Made by a program: the position numbers and the translations under genes
In this document: in pieces, positions 35,968-45,124 of the stretch
Position numbering within the stretch: the first letter of the stretch is position 1
How the letters are laid out: the number at the start of each line of letters is the position of its first letter
Origin: BCD1 sp965230565
GTDB lineage: Bacteria > Bacteroidota > Bacteroidia > Chitinophagales > Saprospiraceae
Assembly: GCA_965230565.1 (NCBI GenBank)
Contig: CBDDLH010000015.1
Location: 62,001 to 126,000, forward strand
Length of the DNA: 64,000 bases
Reading direction: 5' to 3'
Notes under the pieces: generated by a model
Told to the model about the DNA's origin: nothing
The model's database searches: none
Seen by the model: the letters and a program-made list of their open reading frames with translations, nothing else

Positions 35968-36692
35968 TCAAACCTTTTGCGCCACAATCGCAAAATAAGT
36001 TCCAGACTCTAACTCAGAATGTTCCATGGGTTCAAACTGAACGGTAAACCCACAATTTTTCAACAAAGTCTCCCAGGTTGACATTGGAAAAATGCCTTCT
36101 ATACAGGAATCTGATTCAGTACGAATAAGTCCATTGTTATCCCGGAGGATGTAGAGATATTGAGTTTCAATAATATTATCCGTTTCATCGGAATCATAGG
36201 TCCATTCCAGGTAACGCATGCTGCCACGTTCCCCGTCATGCCCTCCGTGATTGGTTGATGGCTTAAAAGTTTCCTTGAAAAAATCCGGCACGATCAGCAA
36301 CATCCCGTTATCGTTCAGATGTCGATGTGCATTTGCAAAGACAGCTGAAAGATCTCTTTCATTGGTCATGTACATAATGGCATCATGAATGAAAACAGCA
36401 TCAAAAGTTTTGTTGAGGTTCAGATAGCGCATATCTCCCGCAAAGTGTTCACATTCCGGGTTCAGTTTTTTACTGACTTCGATCATCTGAGGGATAAATC
36501 CGTAAGCGTAAGCTGAAAATGTTGTTTGAGGAAAAAAGCATTATTCCCACCCCCGCTCCCCAATTCCAGTATGGATTGGATATCCTTATTGTGTTTTGAA
36601 AATAACGTCCTAAACAGGTTGGCTTCCTCTTCATAATCTTCGGGAGCAGACAGGAGCGGCCACCATTGGGCCAGTTGGTTGTAGAGTTTCAT
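35968..36692 (-). pseudogene. Class I SAM-dependent methyltransferase, split by a one-base frameshift
   Basis: Reading from 36692, frame 1 gives MKLYNQLAQWWPLLSAPEDYEEE, the SAM motif ILELGSGGGNNAF and LTLTDLS, then stops. Frame 2 (from 36486) continues at once with MIEVSKKLNPECEHFAGDMRYLNL, the acidic motif FDAVFIHDAIMYM, and the remaining fold. The joined protein (~240 residues) is a normal methyltransferase. Restoring one C to the CCC run near 36494-36496 gives DLSPQMIEVSKKL, the standard sequence at this point, so a single-base deletion is the simplest explanation. The substrate is unknown. It may be a sequencing error; both halves look under selection. Confidence 0.8.
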
Positions 36693-36720
36693 GACAATTT
36701 CATTTCAATTTCTACATTTC

Positions 36721-38319
36721 CTACTCTTCCTCACCTACCTCATAAAACTCAAAAGATGCTCTTTCGGGAGACAGGGTTGCAAGAGCGGTTCCTTCGGCTA
36801 CAATATAATATTGAAGATCTTTTCCTCCATTTACGGTGGCACCCCAGATTTTATCTCCCATTAATTCATCATTATGACCACCATCATCGAACATTTCCAT
36901 GCGTTTAAAATTCCCAAAAGTGCCATACCTGTAATACAGCCAGGCTTTTTCGTTATCCTCTATCCGGGCACTGATCCCAACAATGTCGCCATAATTAAGG
37001 GCAGAAACCTCAGTGATGATGGGTTGAGGCTGGCTAAGCAAGGCATGTGTTTTCAAATATTCGATACGAGGTTCCATGAGTTCGGCAATGCCTATGATAT
37101 TTGATTTATCAGCTTTTGCAGAAACCCGGTAATTGGTTTCAAACCCTTCCATGGTATAGAGTTTGTTTACATCAGACTCCACATGAGGTCGGATCAATTC
37201 TTTGATCTCCTTGGCTCTTTTGAGGTATTCGCCATTGGCAAACTGTTCTTCAAGAATAGTTTTCAGATGAGCTGCATATATTTTTCTGTAAAGGTTATCT
37301 CCAAGCAACTGTACAATAAGTGGACGCTTCTGATTTTTCTCCTTATAATGAATAAAAGGACTCATCCGCTGCATTTTCTCATTGGATAACGGGCCACCAA
37401 TTCCGGTGTAGCGGAACCCTCCAAAACACAAATTCATATCCCATACCAATGGATGATACATACCTGAAGTATCCTTGTACAGATAATAATTATGACAAAG
37501 CCTACCCAGGTAACTATCGAGATTTACGGTAATATTATTGAAGGCATGCATCCAGAGCGTTTGGTCGACATCCAATACTTCTTCGATTCTCTCGGGGGTG
37601 TTATTCAACACATCTGCCAATTGAATAATATCGTTCCAATTGCTGTTATCCTTCAATTCATACAAATGATAATAACAAGCGGAATCCTGGCCAAGGTACA
37701 TAAGGGAAGCTTTATCTCCCTTTGGGCATGTAGGCTCTTCCTTATTGTGCCAATTCGGGTCGCATTTAATGAGGGCTCCTTCATCTTCATTGTAGAAAAA
37801 CTTCAGAAATTCCTCGTCTATGGATTCTGTGTTATTATAAAGTCCGAGGTATACATCATTCACGTAAACTTTGGCAAAATTGGCTCTTGGTGCAGGCATA
37901 TATTGACCGGCGATCTCATAGGCTAATACTTCCCTCAAAAAACTTGGATCTCTAAAGATATTGGAAAGCTTTAAGGTAGAATAGCCTCCCGGAAGAGATT
38001 GCTTTTTGTCTTTGTAGTTTACCTTTATATTAAAAGGGAGCTTTGCAGAGCCGGATCTACTGACATTGAAGTAGGAACTGTTTCCTTTATACCGGACCCC
38101 CACTTTTTCATAGGATTTACCGTTGATGACAGCGCTGCCTAGTAGGCGCTTATCTTTTCCGGCTTGTTTCAGGGAATCCAATATGGTATTCCAGTTATCC
38201 TGCTCAAAATAAAGCTTGACCTCCTGGATGGTTTTCACATCATAGATATTCTGAGCGAAGAGACTGGTCGTGCAAAAAAAAGCCAAAAGAAATAAAGCCT
38301 TTTTTCCCATGTACATCAT
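36721..38319 (-). CDS. CotH-type protein kinase family protein, secreted
   Basis: A 532-residue exported CotH-like atypical kinase. After a signal peptide (KKALFLLAFFCTTSLFAQ) it has VGVRYKGNSSY, KLPFNIKVNY, FRDPSFLREVLAYEI, and the catalytic region NITVNLDSYLG...NYYLYKD...LVWDMNLCFGGF with both acidic residues (D268, D294) that correspond to the catalytic/metal-binding Asp of Bacillus CotH. A C-terminal ~90-residue beta domain follows (ISARIEDNEKAWLYYRYG). The likely activity is phosphorylation of secreted proteins. A paralogue lies just upstream. ATGs at 38319, 38316 and 38310 are all possible. Confidence 0.88.
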   Translation of the reverse strand: MMYMGKKALFLLAFFCTTSLFAQNIYDVKTIQEVKLYFEQDNWNTILDSLKQAGKDKRLLGSAVINGKSYEKVGVRYKGNSSYFNVSRSGSAKLPFNIKVNYKDKKQSLPGGYSTLKLSNIFRDPSFLREVLAYEIAGQYMPAPRANFAKVYVNDVYLGLYNNTESIDEEFLKFFYNEDEGALIKCDPNWHNKEEPTCPKGDKASLMYLGQDSACYYHLYELKDNSNWNDIIQLADVLNNTPERIEEVLDVDQTLWMHAFNNITVNLDSYLGRLCHNYYLYKDTSGMYHPLVWDMNLCFGGFRYTGIGGPLSNEKMQRMSPFIHYKEKNQKRPLIVQLLGDNLYRKIYAAHLKTILEEQFANGEYLKRAKEIKELIRPHVESDVNKLYTMEGFETNYRVSAKADKSNIIGIAELMEPRIEYLKTHALLSQPQPIITEVSALNYGDIVGISARIEDNEKAWLYYRYGTFGNFKRMEMFDDGGHNDELMGDKIWGATVNGGKDLQYYIVAEGTALATLSPERASFEFYEVGEEE

Positions 38320-38333
38320 ATTTAATTATTAGC

Positions 38334-38341
38334 CAAAATTA
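38334..38341 (-). promoter_or_regulatory. Bacteroidota -7 element for the CotH kinase gene
   Basis: CAAAATTA reads TAATTTTG on the minus strand, a perfect TAnnTTTG, 15 bases before the start codon. It would give a very short leader and suggests the kinase gene has its own promoter apart from the upstream paralogue. Confidence 0.5.
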
Positions 38342-38442
38342 GCCCGTGAGAATTTATAAATTCTCATATAATTCACTGGCTACCTGACAGTTATAAATAC
38401 ACAAAACAAATAGCCATCAAGAATTTTCTTAGATTAACTTTC

Positions 38443-40056
38443 TTATTGATTCAATTCTTTCAGTGAACTTGTATGCAGCTCACGTGTATAATTTTGCGGA
38501 CTAAACCCTATGGTTTTTGCATTTTCCGCCTTTATATAAAATTCAATCTGATCCTGTCCGGCTTTAGGAGTAATGACGACTCCAAAAACATTATCACTGG
38601 CTTCACCATCATCATTTTTGCCATCATCAGCCATTTCTGCAACCGCAAAATCGCTGTTTTCATCAAAACGGTAATAAAGATAGGCAGCTTTGGTATAACG
38701 ATCTGTTTCCACCTGTATTCTAAAATCAGTCACCTGCTTTTGGGAAAATTGTTCTCTTCCTGAAAGGGTAACATCTCCAATGGCTGGAGGAAGAATGGTA
38801 AAATTCTGGTTCTTCTTCAAAAAACTGACCCTTTCTTCAACAAGTTTGGCAACTCCCGGGATGCGGCTTCTTCTACCGATTGTAGCATCAAGGCTTTTTG
38901 AGAAATCCCCTGTATTGTAATACCGGTTTCTGTCATTGACCAGATCAGAGAAAATGAACTTCTGCAGATCCTTAGCCCGCTTCCGGAATTTTGTTTTCTC
39001 AAGATGATCCTCAAGAATACTCCTGCAATGCGCGAAATACAACTTCTTATTATCCTCATCTGACAATAAAACATTGATCAGCGGTTTTCCCACATTGTCT
39101 GCATGCAACAATGGATCAAGATTCATCAGATCAAGTGTAGACAAATCTGATCCTACACCGGTATTTTTAAAACTTCCAAAAGCAAGATTCAATTTTCCAA
39201 TTACAGGGACAAAACGACCACTTTTATCTTTTACCAGATAGTAGTTTTGACTTGATTTACCGGAATAGCTATAAAGATTGACCAATACATTATTAAAGGC
39301 CAGCATCCACAAAGTCTGATCCACATCGAGCAGCTCTTTTACCTTCTCCGGATTATTCTTCAAAGCATCAGAAAGGTCAAACAGGTCGCTCCAGTATCCG
39401 GAAATCTTATCAAAGTTGTGCTCAAAACAGTACATATTATTGTCATGTCGCAAACTACCAAAATATTCGGACTGGCAATCAGAAGACTCTTTTTCCCCTG
39501 TATTTGGATTACTGTAAAAAATACCTTCCACATCCATATTGAAACGGTTCTTTACAAAAGCCTCATCCACCACTTCAACGTTGACAAACAGACCATAATA
39601 TTCGCCATTGATATTTACGCGTGCATAATTCGCTCCGGGAGCAGTCATATAATCCCGCGCGATCTCATATCCAGCAACTTCTCTGACCATACTTGGATCG
39701 CGTAAAGCACTGGAAAGGTCGATAGCCTTTACACCTTCATAAGTTACATTGGCATCAGTAGTGGATATTTTCACGAATAATCCATTTCTTCTGCCTCCGG
39801 GGGTAAAGGACCTTGCATCTCTGTATCTTACTCCGGCATTATTAAATACCTTGCCATTGATATTCATTTCTGCGGACAGCAATTCATCTCCATTGTAACG
39901 GAGCGAATCCAAAATGTATCTCCAATTGGATTGGGAAAAGTTAATACTAACATCCTGGATCTTGTCAACGTCATAAAAATCGGACTGTCCGGATGCAATA
40001 TTCAAAGAAAAAATACTAAGACACAAAGTAACCAGGAGTAAAGAAAATCTTTTCAT
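38443..40056 (-). CDS. CotH-family paralogue lacking catalytic aspartates (putative pseudokinase)
   Basis: A ~537-residue exported protein parallel in layout to the neighbouring CotH kinase. The start at 40056 gives the signal peptide MKRFSLLLVTLCLSIFSLNI and has AAGGAG-like sequence upstream; an ATG at 40104 would precede it by 16 residues. It keeps AGVRYRD, LRDPSMVREVAGYEIARDY and LDVDQTLWMLAFNN, but the catalytic NLDSY is NLYSY (Y262) and WDMNL is GKLNL (K288), so both acidic residues are lost. The fold is kept, so a regulatory or binding role is likely. A C-terminal beta domain is shared. Confidence 0.87.
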   Translation of the reverse strand: MKRFSLLLVTLCLSIFSLNIASGQSDFYDVDKIQDVSINFSQSNWRYILDSLRYNGDELLSAEMNINGKVFNNAGVRYRDARSFTPGGRRNGLFVKISTTDANVTYEGVKAIDLSSALRDPSMVREVAGYEIARDYMTAPGANYARVNINGEYYGLFVNVEVVDEAFVKNRFNMDVEGIFYSNPNTGEKESSDCQSEYFGSLRHDNNMYCFEHNFDKISGYWSDLFDLSDALKNNPEKVKELLDVDQTLWMLAFNNVLVNLYSYSGKSSQNYYLVKDKSGRFVPVIGKLNLAFGSFKNTGVGSDLSTLDLMNLDPLLHADNVGKPLINVLLSDEDNKKLYFAHCRSILEDHLEKTKFRKRAKDLQKFIFSDLVNDRNRYYNTGDFSKSLDATIGRRSRIPGVAKLVEERVSFLKKNQNFTILPPAIGDVTLSGREQFSQKQVTDFRIQVETDRYTKAAYLYYRFDENSDFAVAEMADDGKNDDGEASDNVFGVVITPKAGQDQIEFYIKAENAKTIGFSPQNYTRELHTSSLKELNQ

Positions 40057-40271
40057 AAGGAGTGTAATGTGATATAAATTGATAGTCCTGTTTATTGAGA
40101 ACAATTCTGTGCAATATTAAGAAAATAATTCCAATATATAGTTTTGATTTTTGAAACGACCCTCAAATTTAATAGTCGGTCGCCGACACTTTTTAAACGT
40201 TATCCTTTCCTGAGGAATCATTACCCCGTTTCTAAAGAGAAAGAACGGCTGTAATTTCTTTAACCAACAAC

Positions 40272-41057
40272 TCAGGCAAAGGGTTTTAACCGATACCCTC
40301 TATGCTTCAACCCCCGGATAACTCCTTTTTCTCCCCAGAGGTGGCCGGCACCCACTGCTGCAAAAAGGGTTTCATTTTCCTGGATAAGGGCGTCAATACG
40401 ATTCACCATTATGCTATTTCTTTGGTAAACCATGACTTGCTTATTTTTGGTTCCTTTAAGGGCAGCCTTGTGGAGTTGCCTGAGATCTCCTCTGGAATAT
40501 AGATCCAACAAACGCATTAACTTTTTTCTGGATGCGGAGTAGTTTTTTGATAACTGCTTCAGGTGATCTATATGTGTTGTCAACGGAATCTGATGAAAAA
40601 CATGAATTTGTTCTTCAAAAGTTTCAATGCCGTGCAGCGACTTTTCCCGGGAACGGGCATAACCCCATAATCTGTCATCCAGAAATTCCGGCATTTCACT
40701 GGCCATCATTGTATCCGAGATAATTTTGGAGACTATCATAGGATGTAAATGAGCCAACCGATCCAGATTGATGTCCAGGGCTTTTTTGAGAATCTTTTTT
40801 AACTTTTGATAATGTTTTGAAGGAAGGAGGTCAAAAAGCGGAGGAACCGGGGGTATACTGAGCATCCCGGTTCCTCCGTTATTTATTTCATCTAAATTGA
40901 GTTCTGCGGCAAAAGCATTACAAGCATCTATTTTTTGGAACAGGAGTTCCAATAAGCCGAATGCTTTGGCATCTTGAATATGCATGGTGCCGAATAACCA
41001 GGAATCACCCGGGTAATCGGATTCTATCCGCCACAGCAGACAATCTTTCTTTTTCAA
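40272..41057 (-). CDS. TraB/GumN family protein
   Basis: A 261-residue protein of the TraB/GumN (TIKI-like) family. Conserved features are the first strand with SWLFGTMHIQD (GTxH), AAELNLDEIN with a conserved Glu, the ETFEEQIHVFHQIPL segment, and the C-terminal AAVGAGHLWGEKGVI (GxGH...G). These residues bind metal in TIKI proteases; whether bacterial members cleave peptides is unsettled. There is no signal peptide here, unlike many GumN proteins. It follows the second Lrp gene by seven bases and is probably controlled by it. Confidence 0.88.
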   Translation of the reverse strand: MKKKDCLLWRIESDYPGDSWLFGTMHIQDAKAFGLLELLFQKIDACNAFAAELNLDEINNGGTGMLSIPPVPPLFDLLPSKHYQKLKKILKKALDINLDRLAHLHPMIVSKIISDTMMASEMPEFLDDRLWGYARSREKSLHGIETFEEQIHVFHQIPLTTHIDHLKQLSKNYSASRKKLMRLLDLYSRGDLRQLHKAALKGTKNKQVMVYQRNSIMVNRIDALIQENETLFAAVGAGHLWGEKGVIRGLKHRGYRLKPFA

Positions 41058-41064
41058 ATTTTCT

Positions 41065-41538
41065 TTATTCGTACTTGTATGGCAGCAGTTTACTGTTTTT
41101 GACAGTGGAAAGTGTCATCAAAGTTTTCAAGCGCTCAATTTCTTCAATCTGTGAAAGTGTTTTGAAAAGAAGTTTTTCATAAGTCGGAATATCAGCACAA
41201 ATGATCTTGATCAGGAAATCAGCCTCACCTGTGATAATATAACATTCTGTAATTTCATCAATTTCCTTAATTTTTTCAAGGAAATGATTCAGGGCATTTT
41301 CTTTTTGCCATGCAAGAGAAACCAGCACGAAGGTCATTACACTTAAACCGATGCTGTTTGGGTTAACAACGGCATGATAACTGTCGATTACACCTGATTG
41401 TTCAAGTTTCCTCACACGTTCCAATGTTGGGGCAGGAGACAAACCGATTTTCTTGGAAAGATCCAGGTTGGTTATCTTGCTGCTCTCCTGGAGAATCTTA
41501 AGTATTCTGAGATCAGTCTCGTCTAATTTGTGGCTCAT
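41065..41538 (-). CDS. Lrp/AsnC family transcriptional regulator
   Basis: A 157-residue Lrp-type regulator with N-terminal winged helix (LDETDLRILKILQESSKITNL, PAPTLERVRKLEQSGVI) and C-terminal RAM domain (ITECYIITGEADFLIKIIC). It differs clearly from the Lrp gene at 15.4 kb. It forms a two-gene unit with the TraB/GumN gene. The signal is unknown. Confidence 0.93.
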   Translation of the reverse strand: MSHKLDETDLRILKILQESSKITNLDLSKKIGLSPAPTLERVRKLEQSGVIDSYHAVVNPNSIGLSVMTFVLVSLAWQKENALNHFLEKIKEIDEITECYIITGEADFLIKIICADIPTYEKLLFKTLSQIEEIERLKTLMTLSTVKNSKLLPYKYE

Positions 41539-41757
41539 TTGTCGTAGTTATATCATCAAAAATTTAAGCCCGCAAGATAACCGTTAATAAAACAAAAACC
41601 AAGCTTTTTAATTAAAAACATCATATAAATTTCGCATACATCTTATTAGAGGTAATCTTTTGCAAGAACATTCGTTATGGGTTGAATGAGTTTTTCTCAA
41701 GCCGGTTTGCCATAATAAGAGAACAGATTTAATTTTCAAATTGAAGTTATTTAAAGG

Positions 41758-41895
41758 GTTCAAGTTGTTCAAAGAGTTCAAATTTCAGGTGATCCTCCAT
41801 ATAAAAAAAGAGGCATAAAATGTTAGATTTTCATCAAAAGCAACTCAAACTCCTTGAACCACTTGAACTATTGGAACTCTTTGAACAATTTGAAC
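41758..41895. repeat. 22-bp inverted repeat of the GTTCAAATTGTTCAA family
   Basis: GTTCAAGTTGTTCAAAGAGT... (41758-41779) is the reverse complement of 41874-41895 at 21 of 22 positions, with a 94-base interior. A further copy of GTTCAAATTGTTCAA is at 45208-45222. The units look like degenerate repeats of GTTCAA with 3-base spacers. Confidence 0.8.
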
Positions 41896-41937
41896 AAACT
41901 CACTCCTCCTGAAAACGAAAAAAAGACGAGTTATAAC

Positions 41938-41945
41938 TACCTTTG
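41938..41945 (+). promoter_or_regulatory. Bacteroidota -7 element (TACCTTTG) for the acyl-CoA synthetase gene
   Basis: Perfect TAnnTTTG followed by CAGCC, 20 bases before the ATG at 41966. Confidence 0.7.
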
Positions 41946-41965
41946 CAGCCATAACAAATAACACA

Positions 41966-44098
41966 ATGATCAACCGTCAATTAATGAACCCCGAAAGCAT
42001 CGTTGTCGTAGGGGGAACCAACCATTTACATAAACCCGGAGGACGCATTATCGAGAACCTGCTGGATGGAAAATTCAAGGGAAAACTTTACGTTGTTAAT
42101 CCCAAAAAAAGGGAAGTTCAGGGAATTGAAGTGACCCCGACCATTGAAGCATTACCTGATGTAGACCTGGCTATTATCGCCGTTCCTGCTAAATACTGCC
42201 TTGAGACAGTCACTTTTCTTGCCAGGAACAAAAACACCAAAGCATTTATCATCATTTCGGCCGGTTTTGGGGAAGTACACCCGGAAGGAAAAATTGTTGA
42301 AAAGCAACTGGCAGCTGTAGTCAACGAAACCGGCGGTTGCCTTTTTGGCCCCAACATTATCGGAATAATCACCGAAAACTATTCAGGGGTTTTCACTCCT
42401 CCGATTCCTGAGTTCCACAGTGATGGCTGCGATTTTATCTCTGCTTCAGGTTCAACGGCTTTATTTATTATCGAGGCGGGAATCCCAAGAGGTTTGCGGT
42501 TCGCCAATGTTTTTACCGTCGGAAACTCAGCTCACACCAATGTGGAAGACGTACTGGAATACATGGATGAAACCTTTGACCCGGAGAAGAGTTCCAAAAT
42601 CAAACTTCTCTATCTCGAAAATATTTCCAACCCGGAAAAACTGCTTAAACATGCTGTTTCCCTCGTCCGTAAAGGATGCAAGATAGCCGCTATCAAATCC
42701 GGGGCCACTGATGACGGCAAAAGAGCTACGGCTTCCCATACCGGAGCCATGGCCAATTCCGATGTGGCAGTAAGAGCTCTTTTCAGAAAAGCAGGAGTTG
42801 TTTACTGCAGCAGCCGGGAAGAACTCATTACCGTTGCTTCGATTTTTTCTTATAAAAAACTGGAAGGAAAAAATATCGCTATCATCACTCATGCGGGTGG
42901 ATCGGCAGTAATGCTCACCGATGCCTTGTCACGAGGTGGCCTGAAAGTGCCCTTGATCGAAGGACCTCACGCGGAGGAGTTGAAAACCTATCTGGCACCG
43001 GGATCATCTGTCAGCAATCCGATAGATTTTCTGGCTACCGGTAATGCCGAACAATTAGGCATCATCATCGACTATTGTGAACACCTTTTCACTCATATCG
43101 ATGCTATGATCGTTTTATTCGGAAGTGCAGGTCTGTTTGATGTGGAGAATGTATATAAGGTACTTAATGTTAAACTGGCAGTCTGTAAAAAACCTATTTA
43201 CCCGATTTTGCCTTCCCTGATCAATGCCAAAAAAGAGATTCAATATTTTCTTTCCAAAGGGCATGTGAATTTCCCGGATGAGGTTTCGCTGGGTAGAGCT
43301 TTGGCGGAAGTCTACCATACTCCTCCGCCATTCGTTGAGGCTGAAATCAATATTGAATTAGATAAGCAGAAGATCCGTGGACTTATTGACGAAGCAGGAC
43401 ATGGATTCCTTCCTCCGGAGGAAGTAAAAGCAATGCTGGAGGCTGTTCACATCAAGGTTGCTGACGAGTATGTCGTAACCGGCGAAGACGAAGCTCTTCA
43501 GGCTATCAAAACTTTAGGGTTTCCTTTGGCAATAAAAGTGGTCGGCCCTGTTCATAAATCCGATCTGGGAGGCGTAGCATTGAATATTTTCACAGAGGAG
43601 GAAGCCTTAAGCTCCTTCCAACACATGATGTCTATTGAAGGTGCTACAGGTGTATTAATCCAACCTATGTTAGACGGCGTTGAACTTTTCATTGGCGCCA
43701 AACACGAAACTGCTTTTGGACATATAGTGCTGTGCGGTATAGGCGGGATTTTTGTGGAAATATTCAAGGATGTCAGGGCAGGTCTTGCTCCAATAGACAG
43801 GGCTACAGCCAAACGGATGATCCATAAACTTAAAGGGTATCCGCTCATCAAAGGTGCCCGGGGGCGCATGGGCGTCAATGAAGAAGTACTTACGGATATA
43901 ATCCAGAGTGTTTCCGCCCTCGTAAAAATTGCTCCTGAAATTATTGAAATGGATATCAATCCCATCATTGGAAAAGGAGATGACCTGACTGCTGTTGATG
44001 CGAGGATTAAAGTCCAAAAGGTTAATGTGGTAGACTTCAGTCAGCAGTGGACAGTCGGCAGCGAAATAGCAGAACCATCTTGTGACTGTAGCCTGTGA
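41966..44098 (+). CDS. Acyl-CoA synthetase, NDP-forming (acetate--CoA ligase family), fused alpha-beta
   Basis: A 710-residue enzyme interconverting acyl-CoA, ADP and phosphate with acid, CoA and ATP. The alpha part (1-~465) has a CoA-binding Rossmann domain (SIVVVGGTNHLHKPGGRI, LYVVNPKKREVQG), succinyl-CoA-synthetase-like domains, and the phospho-His region KRATASHTGAMANSD. The beta part (~475-700) is an ATP-grasp domain (EEVKAMLEAVHIKVADEYVV, FPLAIKVVGPVHKSDLGGV, EMDINPIIGKG). The alpha-beta order is that of single-chain ADP-forming acetyl-CoA synthetases. Its last ~20 residues (after VVDFSQQ) are read from the GTGGACTG repeat and look non-conserved. Confidence 0.9.
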   Translation: MINRQLMNPESIVVVGGTNHLHKPGGRIIENLLDGKFKGKLYVVNPKKREVQGIEVTPTIEALPDVDLAIIAVPAKYCLETVTFLARNKNTKAFIIISAGFGEVHPEGKIVEKQLAAVVNETGGCLFGPNIIGIITENYSGVFTPPIPEFHSDGCDFISASGSTALFIIEAGIPRGLRFANVFTVGNSAHTNVEDVLEYMDETFDPEKSSKIKLLYLENISNPEKLLKHAVSLVRKGCKIAAIKSGATDDGKRATASHTGAMANSDVAVRALFRKAGVVYCSSREELITVASIFSYKKLEGKNIAIITHAGGSAVMLTDALSRGGLKVPLIEGPHAEELKTYLAPGSSVSNPIDFLATGNAEQLGIIIDYCEHLFTHIDAMIVLFGSAGLFDVENVYKVLNVKLAVCKKPIYPILPSLINAKKEIQYFLSKGHVNFPDEVSLGRALAEVYHTPPPFVEAEINIELDKQKIRGLIDEAGHGFLPPEEVKAMLEAVHIKVADEYVVTGEDEALQAIKTLGFPLAIKVVGPVHKSDLGGVALNIFTEEEALSSFQHMMSIEGATGVLIQPMLDGVELFIGAKHETAFGHIVLCGIGGIFVEIFKDVRAGLAPIDRATAKRMIHKLKGYPLIKGARGRMGVNEEVLTDIIQSVSALVKIAPEIIEMDINPIIGKGDDLTAVDARIKVQKVNVVDFSQQWTVGSEIAEPSCDCSL

Positions 44099-44220
44099 AC
44101 TGAGGCTGTGGACTGAGGCCTGTGGACTGTGGACTGAGGCCTGTGGACTGTGGACTGTGGACTGTGGACTGAGGCCTGTGGACTGAGGCCTGTGGACTGA
44201 GACCTGTGGACTGAAGACTA
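44035..44220. repeat. GTGGACTG-family tandem repeat overlapping a gene end
   Basis: Irregular tandem array of GTGGACTG and GAGGCCTGTGGACTG units beginning inside the 3' end of the acyl-CoA synthetase gene and running about 120 bases past its TGA (44096-44098). It is the same family as 12586-12712. Confidence 0.9.
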
Positions 44221-44275
44221 AAATCACTCGTTGGAATTCGGTTTTTAACTTTAAAATCATACTATAAAAATCTTA

Positions 44276-44283
44276 TACTTTTG
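44276..44283 (+). promoter_or_regulatory. Bacteroidota -7 element (TACTTTTG) for tpiA
   Basis: Perfect TAnnTTTG 32 bases before the tpiA start codon. Confidence 0.65.
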
Positions 44284-44315
44284 TACCTTTCGGGTCCATT
44301 TAAAAACATTCAAAA

Positions 44316-45071
44316 ATGACAAGAAAACATATCGTTGCAGGTAACTGGAAAATGAATAAAACCTTCGATGAAGGAACTGCACTGGCTAAAGACGTAAAAG
44401 CACTTGATCGCTCAAAAGATGTTATTACCATTTTAGGAACTCCTTTCATTCACCTACAGGCTGTTGCTGAAATACTCAAAGGCGATGACACCATAAAACT
44501 GGCTTCCCAGAATTGTCATCCGGAAAAAAGCGGCGCCTATACCGGTGAAATATCCATAGACATGCTCAAATCCATTGGAGTGGATTACGTAATCATTGGT
44601 CACTCTGAACGTAGAGAATACTTTAAGGAAGATGACGATTTTCTGGCAGGCAAAGTAAATGCTTGTCTAGCCGGCGGTTTAACACCCATTTTCTGCTGCG
44701 GAGAAGCTAAAGAGATTCGTGAAGCAGGAACCCATGAGGATTTTGTGGCTACACAGTTAAAAAACAGCCTATTCCACCTTTCTCCGGAAGAGTTTTCCAA
44801 ACTGGTTATCGCTTACGAACCTATTTGGGCTATCGGAACAGGTTTGACAGCCTCTTCAGCACAGGCGCAGGATATGCACAAAGCCATTCGCTCATTGATT
44901 GCACAAAAATACGGAGCGGAAATTGCAGACGGAACTACCATTCTTTATGGAGGCAGTTGTAAACCAGGCAACGCTGTTGAGCTTTTCAGCCAGCCAGATG
45001 TTGATGGCGGACTCATTGGAGGAGCTTCCCTGAAAGCAGAAGACTTTGCAGCTATTGTGAATAGTTTCTAG
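44316..45071 (+). CDS. tpiA: Triose-phosphate isomerase
   Basis: A 251-residue TIM-barrel enzyme interconverting dihydroxyacetone phosphate and glyceraldehyde 3-phosphate in glycolysis and gluconeogenesis. All signatures are intact: AGNWKMNK (Asn and Lys near the N-terminus), VIIGHSERREYF with the catalytic His, AYEPIWAIGTG with the catalytic Glu, and the phosphate-binding YGGSCKPGNA and GGLIGGASL. It is monocistronic with its own promoter and a terminator. Confidence 0.98.
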   Translation: MTRKHIVAGNWKMNKTFDEGTALAKDVKALDRSKDVITILGTPFIHLQAVAEILKGDDTIKLASQNCHPEKSGAYTGEISIDMLKSIGVDYVIIGHSERREYFKEDDDFLAGKVNACLAGGLTPIFCCGEAKEIREAGTHEDFVATQLKNSLFHLSPEEFSKLVIAYEPIWAIGTGLTASSAQAQDMHKAIRSLIAQKYGAEIADGTTILYGGSCKPGNAVELFSQPDVDGGLIGGASLKAEDFAAIVNSF

Positions 45072-45124
45072 TTCTGGTTGCTGGTTAATAGTTACTGGTT
45101 GCTGGTTGCTGGTTGCTGGTTGAG
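45072..45124. repeat. GGTTGCTGGTT-family tandem repeat
   Basis: Begins directly after the tpiA stop: TTCTGGTTGCTGGTTAATAG, then GTTACTGGTTGCTGGTTGCT and so on (7-bp units). The reverse-complement form of the same family is at 59526-59558. Confidence 0.85.

Larger units (their letters stand above)
41539..41965. other. Intergenic region with GTTCAA-rich inverted repeat
   Basis: Divergent promoters for the Lrp and acyl-CoA synthetase genes must lie here. The centre (41750-41900) is filled with GTTCAA/TTGAAC runs forming a large inverted repeat (listed separately). No RNA gene seen. Confidence 0.6.

Noticed and set aside
37492..37926. 144-codon plus-strand frame
   Set aside because: It is antisense to the conserved CotH kinase catalytic region and lacks any recognisable motif.
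43670..44260. 196-codon minus-strand frame with Ser/Pro/Gln-rich start
   Set aside because: Its N-terminus is a translation of the GTGGACTG repeat and the rest is antisense to the acyl-CoA synthetase.
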